Shown here: positions 29,570-40,796 of the stretch, in pieces
Layout: each line of letters opens with the position of its first letter
How positions within the stretch are numbered: the first letter of the stretch is position 1
DNA from: Chloroflexi bacterium HGW-Chloroflexi-2
Lineage (GTDB): Bacteria; Chloroflexota; Anaerolineae; Anaerolineales; Anaerolineaceae
Length of the DNA stretch: 64,000 bases
NCBI GenBank assembly: GCA_002840735.1
Contig: PHBY01000009.1
Coordinates: 101,699-165,698 of the forward strand
Direction: 5' to 3'
The notes under the pieces: generated by a model
Database searches by the model: none
What the model saw: only the letters and a program-made list of their open reading frames with translations
What the model was told of the DNA's origin: nothing
Translations under genes and position numbers: made by a program

Positions 29570-32302
29570 ATGGAAAAAATCTTTAGTGGAAATGATATTC
29601 GGAAATCTTTTATAGAATTTTTTAAAGAAAGAGGTCATACTGTTGTGGCGTCTTCTTCGCTGGTACCTGGAGGAGATGCCACATTATTGTTTACAAATGC
29701 GGGCATGGTCCAGTTTAAAGAAGTCTTCTTAGGGACTGATAAAAGGCCATATACACGTGCAGTGAACTCCCAAAAATGTATGCGTGTAGCTGGAAAGCAT
29801 AATGATCTTGATGATGTTGGGCGGGATGATTGGCATCATACTTTTTTTGAAATGCTCGGAAACTGGTCCTTTGGCGATTATTACAAAAAAGAAGCAATAG
29901 GTTGGGCGTGGGAGCTCCTCACATCTGTGTGGGGGTTGGATAGGACAAAATTGTGGGTGACCGTCTTCCAGGATGAAAAAAATGAGATTCCAACGGATAC
30001 AGAAGCAGCAGATATTTGGCTTTATCAACCGGGAATGGAAGAAGATCATGTTTTATTCTTTGGAAGAAAAGAGAATTTTTGGGAAATGGCGGATACCGGT
30101 CCATGTGGACCCTGTTCTGAGATTCACATAGACCGGGGGGAAGCTTTCTGTGATAAAAAAGGAGTCCCTGGCCATGTTTGTAAAGTAAACGGGGATTGCA
30201 ATCGCTTCCTGGAATTATGGAACAATGTTTTTATACAATACAATCGATTGAATGAAACTGAATTGGAACCCCTTCCAGCAACACATGTTGATACTGGAAT
30301 GGGATTCGAGAGAATTGTTTCAGTACTTCAGAATGTCGATTCAAATTACAAAATTGATCTTTTGGCGAATTTAATTAAACAGGTTCAAAATCTAACCGGG
30401 ATGAGTGAAAAGGAAGTCTATTCAAACTATACTCCTTATCGCGTTATTTCCGATCATGCACGTGCAGCCACCTTTTTGATTGCAGATGGAGTCGTCCCTG
30501 GAAATACTGGTAGAAATTATGTCTGCCGTATGATTATTCGTCGTGCTGCTCGTTTTGGTGGAAAAATTGGATTAAACAAACCATTTTTAGCCGCAATAGC
30601 CAATGAGGTGATAAAAAGTTATGGTGAAGCATACCCGGAACTGGTTCGAAATCGGGAAACTATTCTCGCCAATCTCACCAGGGAAGAAGAACGCTTTCAG
30701 AAAACTTTGGAAGCTGGACTCAGCAACCTTGAGGAAATTTTTGAATCGCTCAAAAATACAAATGAAATGATTGTTTCAGGAAACGAAGCATTCGAACTTT
30801 ACGCTACTCATGGTCTTCCCCTTGAAATTACCAAAGATATTGCTCGTGAACAAGGATTTGAAGTTGATGAAATCGGATTCAAGAATGCCATGGAGCAACA
30901 TCGATTGGATTCAGGAGCTGGAAAAAATTTCGGTGTCATGGGTAATGATGATGTTGATAATTATCGATACGTTTTTGATCAACTTGTGAAAAATGAAAAA
31001 ATTTCGAAAGATGGTGTGCAATACGACCCTTACCATGATTTAGCATTTGAATCAGAAATTCTTGCATTATTTAAAGAGGGTGATGCTATTGAAGCAGCGT
31101 TACCAGGTGATCAGATTGAAATACTGTTACCAAAAACAAGTTTTTACGTGGAATCAGGTGGGCAGGTTGCTGATACTGGTCTCATCCACTCTTTAGATGA
31201 TGAATTTGAAATTGAAGTTCTCGGAATTCGTAGACCTGCAGCTGGAATGATTGTCCATATCGGTAAGGTAATCAAAGGAAAACCAAAAGTTTATAAAAAA
31301 GTTTTGGCGTCCGTCGATGGACAAAGACGAATGGATATCATGAGAAACCATACTGCTACCCATCTCCTTCATGCAGAATTACATAGAGTTTTAGGTGTTC
31401 ATGCCAGACAAGCAGGTTCACTTGTTGCTCCCGACCGATTGCGATTCGATTTTACCCATCCTGATGGATTATCTGCGGATCAATTGGAAGATATCGAAAA
31501 AGGAGTCAATAAAGCCATTTTGGAAAACCATCATCTCAATATCACTCATAAATCTTTGAATGAAGCAATTTCGGAAGGCGCAATGGCGCTTTTCGGTGAA
31601 AAGTATGGTGAAATTGTGCGTACCATAACAATTGGCAATCAGGAAATTTTTTCTTATGAATTGTGTGGTGGTACTCATGTTGATGAAACAGGAGATATTG
31701 GCATGTTTATCATCACGAGCGAAGGCAGCGCTGCAGCCGGAATACGAAGAATAGAAGCAGTGACAGGACGAGCTGCTTATGATTTGGTGCAACGACGAAC
31801 AACTTTATTAAAAACAATTGCTGGCAATTTAAGCACATCAGTAGAAACTGTTGTTGTAAAAGTTGATGGTTTACAAAAAGAATTAGAGAACCTCCGCAGG
31901 GAAAATTCAAGACTGAGACAGTTGCTTGCCAAGGAAACCTTCATTAGGGAATTAGAAGAAGTTAGGATGATTAATGGTGTTCCCGTACATGGACAGATTT
32001 TACCTGGTGCAGATAATGAAGCTTTACGTTCTATGACAGATTTATTCAGAGAGAAATATTCATCAGGGGTTGTTGTTGTCGCCTCGATCATTGATGGAAA
32101 ACCAATGTTGGTCGCTTCTGTGACGGAAGATCTAGTAGCTCGTGGAATCCATGCAGGTAACCTGATTAAATATCTTGCAGGATTTGTAGGTGGCGGTGGT
32201 GGAGGGAAACCCACACTGGCACAAGCGGGTGGTAAAGATGCTCAGAAATTACCAATTGCCATATCAAAATTGTATGATTACATAAATGACAATCTAAAAT
32301 AA
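29570..32302 (+). CDS. alaS: Alanine--tRNA ligase
   Basis: FTNAGMVQFKEVFLG, HHTFFEMLGNWSFGDY, HTATHLLHAEL, CGGTHV; start refined to MEKIFSG because the track start lies inside the upstream terminator. Confidence 0.97.
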   Translation: MEKIFSGNDIRKSFIEFFKERGHTVVASSSLVPGGDATLLFTNAGMVQFKEVFLGTDKRPYTRAVNSQKCMRVAGKHNDLDDVGRDDWHHTFFEMLGNWSFGDYYKKEAIGWAWELLTSVWGLDRTKLWVTVFQDEKNEIPTDTEAADIWLYQPGMEEDHVLFFGRKENFWEMADTGPCGPCSEIHIDRGEAFCDKKGVPGHVCKVNGDCNRFLELWNNVFIQYNRLNETELEPLPATHVDTGMGFERIVSVLQNVDSNYKIDLLANLIKQVQNLTGMSEKEVYSNYTPYRVISDHARAATFLIADGVVPGNTGRNYVCRMIIRRAARFGGKIGLNKPFLAAIANEVIKSYGEAYPELVRNRETILANLTREEERFQKTLEAGLSNLEEIFESLKNTNEMIVSGNEAFELYATHGLPLEITKDIAREQGFEVDEIGFKNAMEQHRLDSGAGKNFGVMGNDDVDNYRYVFDQLVKNEKISKDGVQYDPYHDLAFESEILALFKEGDAIEAALPGDQIEILLPKTSFYVESGGQVADTGLIHSLDDEFEIEVLGIRRPAAGMIVHIGKVIKGKPKVYKKVLASVDGQRRMDIMRNHTATHLLHAELHRVLGVHARQAGSLVAPDRLRFDFTHPDGLSADQLEDIEKGVNKAILENHHLNITHKSLNEAISEGAMALFGEKYGEIVRTITIGNQEIFSYELCGGTHVDETGDIGMFIITSEGSAAAGIRRIEAVTGRAAYDLVQRRTTLLKTIAGNLSTSVETVVVKVDGLQKELENLRRENSRLRQLLAKETFIRELEEVRMINGVPVHGQILPGADNEALRSMTDLFREKYSSGVVVVASIIDGKPMLVASVTEDLVARGIHAGNLIKYLAGFVGGGGGGKPTLAQAGGKDAQKLPIAISKLYDYINDNLK

Positions 32303-32403
32303 TCAATTTTTTCTTTGCAATTACAAAATCAGGTAGCACTATAGTTCCACCTGATTTGTCTATAGTTTATTTGTTGCCACGGAATTATCGTATATTTTTG
32401 TGT

Positions 32404-33816
32404 TTAAACATTATTTAGATAGTCCAGCATTAATCTAATCCCAAAGCCATTCGCACCTTTTGGTTGATAATTTTCAGCCTTCGTACTGATGGCTGCACCA
32501 GCAATATCAATATGTGCCCATGGTACATCTGATTCAATAAATTGTTTTAAGAAAATGCCGCCCATAATGGGATGACCTTCACGGCCACCAGAATTCTTTA
32601 AATCTGCATCTTCGCCTTTGATAAATTCGAAATAATCATCATCCAAAGGCATCGGCCAGAGTCTCTCAAAAGTAATTTCGCCGGATTTAAATAATTGGTC
32701 TGAAAGTTCTGGGTTATTTGAAAAAAGACCAGCACGAATTTTTCCCAATGCCGTCACAATTCCTCCTGTTAATGTTGCAAAATCAATAATACATTGAGGT
32801 TGGAAATTGCGTTGTGCATAGGTTAAGCCATCTGCTAAAACTAATCTGCCTTCTGCATCGGTTGATAGAATTTCTACTGTTTTTCCCGATAAGGTCTTGA
32901 TTATATCGTCTGGTCGATAAGATTCGTGTGAAATCATGTTTTCAGCAGCACAAATAATACCAACAACATTCTTGGGGATCTTAAGCATAGAGGCTGCGAG
33001 AATTGTTGCCAAAACAGTGATTCCACCCATTTTATCGAATTTCATGCCTTTGATTCCATCAACCGTTTTTATTGAATAACCACCTGTGTCAAAAGTAATT
33101 GCTTTTCCGACAAGAACAATCGGTTTTTCATTGGTTGGATTTTCAGCATTGTATTCAAGCACAATCATTCTTGGCTGTGAGGTGCTACCTTTTCCGACAG
33201 AAAGAATTGCTTCAGCACCTATTCGTTCTAAGTCTTTTTCATCAAAAACTTTTACTTTTAAATTATATTTCTCAGCCAGTCCAACACAGATCTCAGCCAA
33301 AGCAGGTGGATTAATTACATTTCCAGGTAATTGACCTAACTCTCTGGCATAATTGACGATTGAGGAAATTTTCTGAATTTTTATTATTTCATTTTTAAGA
33401 GTGATTTCTTCGCTTCCTATCATCAAATTTATCTTCTCAACAGGTGATTCCTTTTTGAAATATTCAAAACTATAGTTTCCGAGGAAAAAACCTTCAAAAA
33501 ATGTGAATAAATCTGAGACCTGTAACGATTTTATTATTTCTTTTTGAAGAAATAGTTTCAGAATATTGTGTGATCTCAAAAATTTTGCCAGTATACCCCC
33601 AAGTTTTCTCCATCTGTCAGTGGACAATTTCTCTTTTTCGCCGGCATTCAGGATTAATTTCTTGCCGCCATTCCCTTCAGAAATATTTATTTCTCCAAAG
33701 GAATATTTTATTGGGGAGTCATCAATCGAATATTGAATTGATAGGTCAAAATATTCATGATGTTCTTTTGATTCATTGAACACTAATACAACCAATTCCG
33801 AAAATTCTACTTTCAT
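32404..33816 (-). CDS. pepA: Leucyl aminopeptidase family (M17)
   Basis: GKAITFDTGGYSIK, NMISHESYRPDDII, STDAEGRLVLADGLTYA. Confidence 0.93.
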   Translation of the reverse strand: MKVEFSELVVLVFNESKEHHEYFDLSIQYSIDDSPIKYSFGEINISEGNGGKKLILNAGEKEKLSTDRWRKLGGILAKFLRSHNILKLFLQKEIIKSLQVSDLFTFFEGFFLGNYSFEYFKKESPVEKINLMIGSEEITLKNEIIKIQKISSIVNYARELGQLPGNVINPPALAEICVGLAEKYNLKVKVFDEKDLERIGAEAILSVGKGSTSQPRMIVLEYNAENPTNEKPIVLVGKAITFDTGGYSIKTVDGIKGMKFDKMGGITVLATILAASMLKIPKNVVGIICAAENMISHESYRPDDIIKTLSGKTVEILSTDAEGRLVLADGLTYAQRNFQPQCIIDFATLTGGIVTALGKIRAGLFSNNPELSDQLFKSGEITFERLWPMPLDDDYFEFIKGEDADLKNSGGREGHPIMGGIFLKQFIESDVPWAHIDIAGAAISTKAENYQPKGANGFGIRLMLDYLNNV

Positions 33817-33831
33817 TTTTTCTCCTGTTCA

Positions 33832-34977
33832 TTAAGAATTAATTTTCCATTCAATAATTTCTGGTGAACATAAAAATCTTACCCTGGGAGCACCTAGACC
33901 TTCCAGTCCAATTCCTCTTGAAATATATAATAAAGTGTCATGAATTTGATAAAGTCCTTTTTGTAGTTTTCGCCCGTATAATGAGCCGGTAAAAATTGCT
34001 CCGATTATCGGAAGGCGAACCTGTCCGCCATGGGTGTGACCCGAAAGCATCAAATCGATTCTATCTTCTCTTCTAAGCTCATAAACCAGATCAGGTGAAT
34101 GGTAAAGAAGAATATTAATGTGGCCCTCTTGCAGTAAAGGAGGTAATTGCTTTATATCTATATGTGGTTGATGTGTACAGGTGATTCCGATGATGTTAAT
34201 ATTATTACCTCCATGATTTAATAAAATATTTGAATTATTGAGTCGCGTTGGATTTAGATTTTTCTCTATTATTTTTATTGTATCTTCGACATCTACAGCT
34301 GAACTTCCAGACACATAGTAAATAGGGGAAATTTTGTTAATTTGATTGAATATACTAATAATATTAGCAATTGCTTTGTTATCGCGAATGTTTGAGAGGT
34401 TTAGAAAATCCCCGGTAAAAAGAATAAATTCTGGTTTTCGACTCTCAACGATTCTTAATAGTTTCTTTTCCCTGATGCCAGGTTGCTCCAGATGAACATC
34501 GGAAATGTGTAAAAAATTAAAAGGTGAAGAAACGGTAGGAAATTTGTGATAAATCGTGGTAATTCTTAATTCTGATGGCTCTTGTATGAAACCATAGAAA
34601 ACGAGTAAAGATCCAAGAATTTGAAAAATCAGATTTATTGGGAATGAAAACCAAATAAACAATGCTCGTAAAAACAATAATACAAGTACTTGTGATTTAT
34701 AAGGACCAAATGAGATTTTTAATTTTGGCAGAAAACCGATTATTAAAGAATCAGTTACAGAAAAGAGGACTAAAAGGAGCCAATTCTCAATATTAAATAA
34801 TGAGAATACTCCTGCAGAAAGAAATAATAATATGAAAAACAAAAAAATTGAAATCTGATTAATTTTTTGAAGGTGTCTTAGTATTCTGTCAAAGGGGTTA
34901 CCTTCTTCTCCCGGAAATTTGTTTCGTGTAACAAAGCTCTTTTTGTCTTCTGGGTTAAGTACTCGAATTTTGGTCAT
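33832..34977 (-). CDS. Membrane-associated metallophosphoesterase
   Basis: N-terminal TM segments; ISDVHLEQPG, FTGDFLN, SGHTHGGQ. Confidence 0.88.
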   Translation of the reverse strand: MTKIRVLNPEDKKSFVTRNKFPGEEGNPFDRILRHLQKINQISIFLFFILLFLSAGVFSLFNIENWLLLVLFSVTDSLIIGFLPKLKISFGPYKSQVLVLLFLRALFIWFSFPINLIFQILGSLLVFYGFIQEPSELRITTIYHKFPTVSSPFNFLHISDVHLEQPGIREKKLLRIVESRKPEFILFTGDFLNLSNIRDNKAIANIISIFNQINKISPIYYVSGSSAVDVEDTIKIIEKNLNPTRLNNSNILLNHGGNNINIIGITCTHQPHIDIKQLPPLLQEGHINILLYHSPDLVYELRREDRIDLMLSGHTHGGQVRLPIIGAIFTGSLYGRKLQKGLYQIHDTLLYISRGIGLEGLGAPRVRFLCSPEIIEWKINS

Positions 34978-35007
34978 CCATTTATTTTACATAAAGTTAG
35001 TTAAATC

Positions 35008-35036
35008 AAAAATCTCCTGAAAACCAGGAGATTTTT
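35008..35036 (-). terminator. Intrinsic terminator downstream of the gcv operon
   Basis: AAAAATCTCCTG-aaaac-CAGGAGATTTTT. Confidence 0.85.
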
Positions 35037-35054
35037 AATAAGAGTGATTGTTAA

Positions 35055-36521
35055 CTAACTATTCTTTTCTGGAATCCAGCAACACAATACCAGATCCTTT
35101 GCAGCTTTTACTTCGTCTAATCTACCAATTGGCGTGTTGTGAGGTGCAGATTTCAAAAGGTCAGGTTCATTCTTTGCTTCTTCTGCAATTTTCAACATGG
35201 CATCAGCAAATAAATCAAGTGTCTGTTTGCTTTCAGTTTCAGTTGGTTCGATCATTAGTGCTTCCGGAACGATGAGTGGGAAGTAGTTTGTCGGTGGATG
35301 GAAATTGTAATCCATCAAGCGTTTCGCTATATCCAGGGCATGGATACCAGGAGCATCAGGCCAGTGTCCTTCCAAGACAAACTCATGCATGCAAAGTCGA
35401 TCATAAGCCAACTTGTAGGTGTCTTTGAGTAATGTCATTAAATAATTGGCATTAAGGACTGATCCTTCGGCTATATTCTTGAGCCCTTCTTTGCCATACA
35501 TACTGATATATGTGTAGGCTCGGACCATCATACCAAAATGACCAAAAAAGGCTTTCATCCTGCCAATGCTCTTTGCCGGCTCAACAAAACCATACAATGG
35601 AGGATAATCCTCAGATCCTTCTTCAAGTATTCCTACAGTTGGACAGGGTAAGAAGTCTTCCAGATGTGCAGCCACGCCGACTGGGCCTGAACCTGGTCCG
35701 CCGCCACCGTGCGGTGTAGAGAATGTCTTGTGCAAATTGAAATGCATAATATCTATGCCAAGATCACCTGGACGAACAACACCTAACAAAGCGTTTAGGT
35801 TGGCACCATCACCATATACTAATCCACCAGCTTTGTGAACAATATTAATAACTTCAACTACATCCTGTTCAAAAAGACCCAACGTATTTGGATTGGTTAA
35901 CATCAAACCTGCTGTGTTTTCATCACAAACAGCCCGTAATGAATCAAGGTCGACGTTTCCATTTTTGTCTGTGGCAACAGGTACGACATCAAAACCACTC
36001 ATGGCCGAACTGGCAGGATTGGTTCCATGGGCTGAATCCGGGATGAGCATTTTAGTGCGTTTTGAATCATTGCGATCTTTGTGATACGCACGAATGATCA
36101 TCACACCAACATACTCACCATGCGCACCAGCTGCAGGCTGTAATGTAATCCCTGGAAAACCACTGATCTCTCCAAGCCAATTCTGGAGATCATACATCAG
36201 CGCAAGGCTACCCTGAACTGTCTCTACAGGTTGGAGTGGATGAACTTTTGCAAATCCTGTTAATCTGGCTGTGACCTCGTTGATGCGAGGATTGAATTTC
36301 ATCGTGCAGGATCCCAGCGGATAATATCCTGTATCGATACTATAATTTAGTTGTGATAGACGAGTGAAGTGTCTGATCACATCAATTTCTGATACTTCTG
36401 GCATAGGAAGTTCATCACGAAGAAATTCCTTCGGTACGTCAAATTCTGGAACATCACTGGACTGGAATTTTACACCAGTTCTGCCAGGAGATGAGATTTC
36501 AAAGATTGTAGGTTCAGTCAT
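35055..36521 (-). CDS. gcvPB: Glycine dehydrogenase (decarboxylating) subunit 2
   Basis: YPLGSCTMKFNPRIN, AAGAHGEYVGV, NLHKTFSTPHGGGGPGSGPVGV. Confidence 0.96.
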   Translation of the reverse strand: MTEPTIFEISSPGRTGVKFQSSDVPEFDVPKEFLRDELPMPEVSEIDVIRHFTRLSQLNYSIDTGYYPLGSCTMKFNPRINEVTARLTGFAKVHPLQPVETVQGSLALMYDLQNWLGEISGFPGITLQPAAGAHGEYVGVMIIRAYHKDRNDSKRTKMLIPDSAHGTNPASSAMSGFDVVPVATDKNGNVDLDSLRAVCDENTAGLMLTNPNTLGLFEQDVVEVINIVHKAGGLVYGDGANLNALLGVVRPGDLGIDIMHFNLHKTFSTPHGGGGPGSGPVGVAAHLEDFLPCPTVGILEEGSEDYPPLYGFVEPAKSIGRMKAFFGHFGMMVRAYTYISMYGKEGLKNIAEGSVLNANYLMTLLKDTYKLAYDRLCMHEFVLEGHWPDAPGIHALDIAKRLMDYNFHPPTNYFPLIVPEALMIEPTETESKQTLDLFADAMLKIAEEAKNEPDLLKSAPHNTPIGRLDEVKAAKDLVLCCWIPEKNS

Positions 36522-37863
36522 TCGTCACCTCCTGTAAGATTTCAACCAGATAATCAATATCATCTTTGGTGTTCATTTCTGTTACGGCTAATAGCATGTG
36601 ATTCTCTAATTCTGGATAATCATTTGATAAATCATAACCACCCAGGATGTCATAATCGAGCAATAATGAATTCAACTCACTGACTGGTTTTGGAGTACGG
36701 ACAACAAACTCATTGAAAAATGCGCCTAAATCAACGACTTCAAAACCTTTTAATTTCGAGATCTGATCTGCAGCATAATGGGCTTTGTCGTAATTGAGTT
36801 TTGCTACTTGCTTCAATCCTTGTTTGCCCAAAAGGGACATATATACCGTTGAGGTTAACGCGATTAAACCTTGATTGGTACAAATATTTGATGTAGCTTT
36901 TTCTCTGCGAATATGTTGTTCACGTGCGGTCAAAGTCAGGACATAACCCTTATTGCCTTTGTTATCGACTGTTTCGCCCACCAATCTACCAGATAGTTTT
37001 CGGACGAATTGATTTTTGGTAGCAAATAAACCCAAATAGGGGCCACCGTACGACAAAGGAATGCCCAGGGGTTGGCCTTCACCTGTCACGATATCAGCAT
37101 CAAATTCAGATGGGGGCTTGATCAAACCCAGGGCTAATGGGTTCACGGATACTGCCAGGATTGCACCCACAGCGTGTACTTGTTCAGCGAAAGCTTTGAA
37201 ATCATGAATTCTTCCAAGAAAATCCGGATATTGGACATAGACGATAGCAGTTTCGTAATCCACCAACTTTAATAAATCTTCATTCTTCTGAAGACCTTCT
37301 ACCGCATTATCGCCAGTGATTTGGATTTTTTCATACCCCTGGAAGTAAGTTTTAATTGTTTCGCGGTAATGGGGATGCAGATATCTGGAGAGAATAAACT
37401 TGTTTCTTTTACCACGAAAATGGTGGTATGCCAAAACACAAGCTTCTGCAGCAGCAGTAGCACCATCATAATGTGATGCATTACTGACATCCATACCTGT
37501 TATCGATGCAACCAACGATTGATATTCAAAGATAGCCTGTAATGTTCCCTGGGATACTTCTGGTTGATAGGGTGTATAGGCAGTTAAGAATTCTCCCCGG
37601 GTTATGATTGCATCCACTGAGGCAGGAATATAATGATTGTAAGCACCAGCTCCAAGGAAACAGATCAGATCATCAGTTGAGTCGTTTGCAATTGCCAAAT
37701 CTTTTAGATTTTGCAATGCTTCCATTTCGGATACAGCTTCAGGAAGATTTAGATCTGGATATCTGAATTCCTTTGGAACATCAGAAAACAAATCTTCAAT
37801 TTTTGATAAGCCGATTTTTTGCAACATTTCATTGCGTTCGGCTTCAGTATTAGGGATAAACAT
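36514..37863 (-). CDS. gcvPA: Glycine dehydrogenase (decarboxylating) subunit 1
   Basis: MFIPNTEAERNEML, FLGAGAYNHYIPASVD, TAYTPYQPEVSQGTLQAIFEYQ. Confidence 0.96.
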   Translation of the reverse strand: MFIPNTEAERNEMLQKIGLSKIEDLFSDVPKEFRYPDLNLPEAVSEMEALQNLKDLAIANDSTDDLICFLGAGAYNHYIPASVDAIITRGEFLTAYTPYQPEVSQGTLQAIFEYQSLVASITGMDVSNASHYDGATAAAEACVLAYHHFRGKRNKFILSRYLHPHYRETIKTYFQGYEKIQITGDNAVEGLQKNEDLLKLVDYETAIVYVQYPDFLGRIHDFKAFAEQVHAVGAILAVSVNPLALGLIKPPSEFDADIVTGEGQPLGIPLSYGGPYLGLFATKNQFVRKLSGRLVGETVDNKGNKGYVLTLTAREQHIRREKATSNICTNQGLIALTSTVYMSLLGKQGLKQVAKLNYDKAHYAADQISKLKGFEVVDLGAFFNEFVVRTPKPVSELNSLLLDYDILGGYDLSNDYPELENHMLLAVTEMNTKDDIDYLVEILQEVTND

Positions 37864-38255
37864 TAGTGGTCTCGCTCTTCACAATAGGTAGTATATGCAT
37901 CAGCGGACATGAGGGATTCTAATTCAGATGAATCGCTTAATTCAACCCTTACCATCCAGGCCCGTCCAAATGGGTCAGCATTAACCGCTTCAAAATCATC
38001 TGTTAATGCTTCGTTAATTTCTACCACCTTGCCAGATACTGGTGATGAAACATCTGCGGCAGCTTTTACAGATTCGAGCGTGACTAGTGAGTCGCCCTTA
38101 GAAAATTCATCTCCCGGTTCGACAAGGAATTCTAAGTATACAATATCTGAAAGTTGAGATTGGGCGTAGTCAGATACCCCAATGGTGGCAACATTTCCTT
38201 CTACGTTAACCCATTCATCGGTCTTTGCAAATTTAAAATTACTTGGATTTGACAT
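37863..38255 (-). CDS. gcvH: Glycine cleavage system H protein
   Basis: HVxxx-like FAKTDEWVNVEGNVATIGVSDYAQSQLSDIVYLE and lipoyl ESVKAAADV. Confidence 0.95.
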   Translation of the reverse strand: MSNPSNFKFAKTDEWVNVEGNVATIGVSDYAQSQLSDIVYLEFLVEPGDEFSKGDSLVTLESVKAAADVSSPVSGKVVEINEALTDDFEAVNADPFGRAWMVRVELSDSSELESLMSADAYTTYCEERDH

Positions 38256-38449
38256 TTTTATGCTCCTTAAATTTATTTAAATTTTTTTTCAAAAATGTAC
38301 GTGATGACTTTGTTTAATGGATTCTACCCAAAAATGAATTAAAAATGTGAAAGTTTTATCCTTTCTTTTCTAAGATATTCGAATTTTAATACATAATCAT
38401 TCTATTAGAATGAAATGGTAAAGTCAATCAATATCCACGTAAAGATAGA

Positions 38450-40012
38450 TTAAAATTTTGATGGGTATCCAGTAATTGATCGAATCTCATCATATAAAGG
38501 TTTCAAGCGTTTATACATCGGAAGATAAACTTTGCGATATAAGTCATCATAAATATTGATATTGTTCAAATTTGGTTCAACTGTTAATCCAATTCTAGTC
38601 ATATTCTTTACGGCTGATTCGAAATCAGTATAATATCCCATCCCTACGGCTGCATCGATGGCTGCGCCTAATCCTGAGGCTTCATAAATATCTGGTCTGG
38701 ATACAGGTAAATTGAAAACATCAGATGTAATTTGCATAGCTGCAAGGCTTTGACTACCACCACCTGCAACTCTAATTTCAGTTATAGGGATTTTGCTTCG
38801 TTTCTCCGTTCTTTCTGCGCCTTCGCGTAGTGCATAAGCAAGCCCTTCAATAATGGAACGATATAAATGAGCCCGGGTATGTACATCGCCAAATCCTATA
38901 ATTGCCCCTTTTGCTTCTGGTCCTGGTTTTTTTAATCCTGGTGACCAGAATGGCTGTAAAACCAGACCCATCGAACCTGGAGGGGCAGAGTTAATTAGGT
39001 CATCAAATAAATCTTCAGCTTCGACCCCCCTTTGAGCTGCCAATCTTTGTTCGTTTAAACCAAATTCTCGTTTGAACCAACTCACCATCCAAAAGCCTCG
39101 GTAAATTTGCATTTCAAGGCTATATCTTCCCGGAACTGCTGAAGGATACGGAGGTATCAAAGGAATGACTTCCGTATATTTTGTGTGGGTGGTATTAATT
39201 GTTGCAGTTGTTCCAAAACTAAGACAGGCCATATTGGGTTCAACGCATCCCGATCCGATTACCTCACAAGCTTTATCCGCAGCGGCTGCGATTAGGGGCA
39301 AACCCGCCGGAATACCAGTTTCCTGACTGGCTTGTTCTGATATAACCCCCAGGGTTTTTGATGCTGGTACAAGCTCTGGAAGAATGTCTTTTGAAACTGG
39401 AACAGCCTGCCATTTCCAATCCCATGGAGATGCCCAATCTTGTTTTTTATAATCAAAAGGAATATAAGCTACCTGGCAACCAATAGAATCAACATACTGG
39501 TTTGTCATTCGGTAGGATAGATAACCAGATAATAGTAAAAATTTATCTGTTGCGTTCCAAATTTCTGGTTGATGTGTTCTTATCCAGTTGCTTTCTGCTT
39601 CTGCTTGCAAATAAGCTACAGTTTCACTCATACCAGTCAGGGCGAATAATATGCCCCAAATACCACTTACGGGTTTTAATCCTTCTGTTCGCCTTTGATC
39701 CAGCCATACGATTGCTGGTCTGAGTGGTTTTCCATTCCTATCTAGATTGATTAAGGTTGATCTTTGTGTTGTGATCGTTACACAGGAAATAGAGTTTTTG
39801 TCCACACCTGGGACAGCCCATAATTTATGACATGCTTCACATAAGGTTTCCCAGAAAATTTCAGGATCGAGCTCAGTCAAGCCTGGTTCTGGGGAAGCGT
39901 AATTATCAATGGTTACTCTCGATTTAAATAAAAGTTTTCCCTGTGGATCAAAAATCATCGCCCTGGTACTTTGAGTACCATTATCTATTGCCAGAATATT
40001 CTCACCGCTCAT
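38450..40012 (-). CDS. FGGY-family carbohydrate kinase
   Basis: [42 protein letters not shown]. Confidence 0.9.
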   Translation of the reverse strand: MSGENILAIDNGTQSTRAMIFDPQGKLLFKSRVTIDNYASPEPGLTELDPEIFWETLCEACHKLWAVPGVDKNSISCVTITTQRSTLINLDRNGKPLRPAIVWLDQRRTEGLKPVSGIWGILFALTGMSETVAYLQAEAESNWIRTHQPEIWNATDKFLLLSGYLSYRMTNQYVDSIGCQVAYIPFDYKKQDWASPWDWKWQAVPVSKDILPELVPASKTLGVISEQASQETGIPAGLPLIAAAADKACEVIGSGCVEPNMACLSFGTTATINTTHTKYTEVIPLIPPYPSAVPGRYSLEMQIYRGFWMVSWFKREFGLNEQRLAAQRGVEAEDLFDDLINSAPPGSMGLVLQPFWSPGLKKPGPEAKGAIIGFGDVHTRAHLYRSIIEGLAYALREGAERTEKRSKIPITEIRVAGGGSQSLAAMQITSDVFNLPVSRPDIYEASGLGAAIDAAVGMGYYTDFESAVKNMTRIGLTVEPNLNNINIYDDLYRKVYLPMYKRLKPLYDEIRSITGYPSKF

Positions 40013-40030
40013 AATTCACTCCCGTTGGTA

Positions 40031-40735
40031 TTAACTAGCGTTTTTCCAGAAGGAAATACTGTCTTTCATCACTTTTTCTGTCAGGCTGTAAACAGTTTCT
40101 GATTTTTGATCTACAAATGCTTTTTGCAGCTCTTTATAAAAATTGTATGAATATATTCGAGCGCGTTCATCATGAAAGTAAATAATTGCTTTTTGAGTAA
40201 ATAATTCTTTGAATCCATTTAATATCAAAGTAAAAATTGGATTGCCCGAAGCCTGGGTCAATTTTAGATGAAGATTGAAATCATATTCTGAATAAATTTC
40301 TGGTGAATCGGAAAATTCAGGTATTGAACTTAAAAAATGAATTACGATTTCAGGGTTATTCTTAAATGCCATAAAGGAGTAAGTTGGGCAAAGTAAGTAT
40401 CGAATTTGCAATAAGTTCTCTACGAAATTTTGTGATAAATGTTCTGGGAACCTGGATATCGAGGATAAAACATTCATATTTCCTTCTGACCAAATATCTC
40501 GGACACGAGTTTGTTTACCTTGATGAATCTCAATCCACCCATCTCTGGATAATCGTTGTAACGCTTCTCTTAATGTTGGTCTCGTAACGCCAATGCGAGT
40601 TGATAATTCCCTTTCGGAGGGTAAGGAACTATTGATTGGAAATACACCATCCAGAATTGCTTTGATTATTCGTTGCTCAGCTAATTCTGCCGGTTTTTCA
40701 GGTTGATCCCATTGCATATCTATTAATCCTTTCAA
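40031..40735 (-). CDS. GntR/FadR-family transcriptional regulator
   Basis: wHTH LPSERELSTRIGVTRPTLREALQRLSRDGWIEIHQGKQTRV. Confidence 0.9.
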   Translation of the reverse strand: MKGLIDMQWDQPEKPAELAEQRIIKAILDGVFPINSSLPSERELSTRIGVTRPTLREALQRLSRDGWIEIHQGKQTRVRDIWSEGNMNVLSSISRFPEHLSQNFVENLLQIRYLLCPTYSFMAFKNNPEIVIHFLSSIPEFSDSPEIYSEYDFNLHLKLTQASGNPIFTLILNGFKELFTQKAIIYFHDERARIYSYNFYKELQKAFVDQKSETVYSLTEKVMKDSISFWKNAS

Positions 40736-40796
40736 AGGTTAGAGGTCTTACCATTTGAGTTTACATCAATATTCTTAATTTTCAACTCTAGAAGTT

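Noticed and set aside
32326-32357. AAATCAGGT...ACCTGATTT inverted repeat between alaS and pepA
   Set aside because: Good stem between convergent genes but no adjacent T tract on either side; probably a transcript-end hairpin, not confident enough to list as a terminator.
38256-38449. Possible glycine riboswitch upstream of gcvH
   Set aside because: Region is AT-rich without the conserved paired-aptamer motifs I would expect; not supported.
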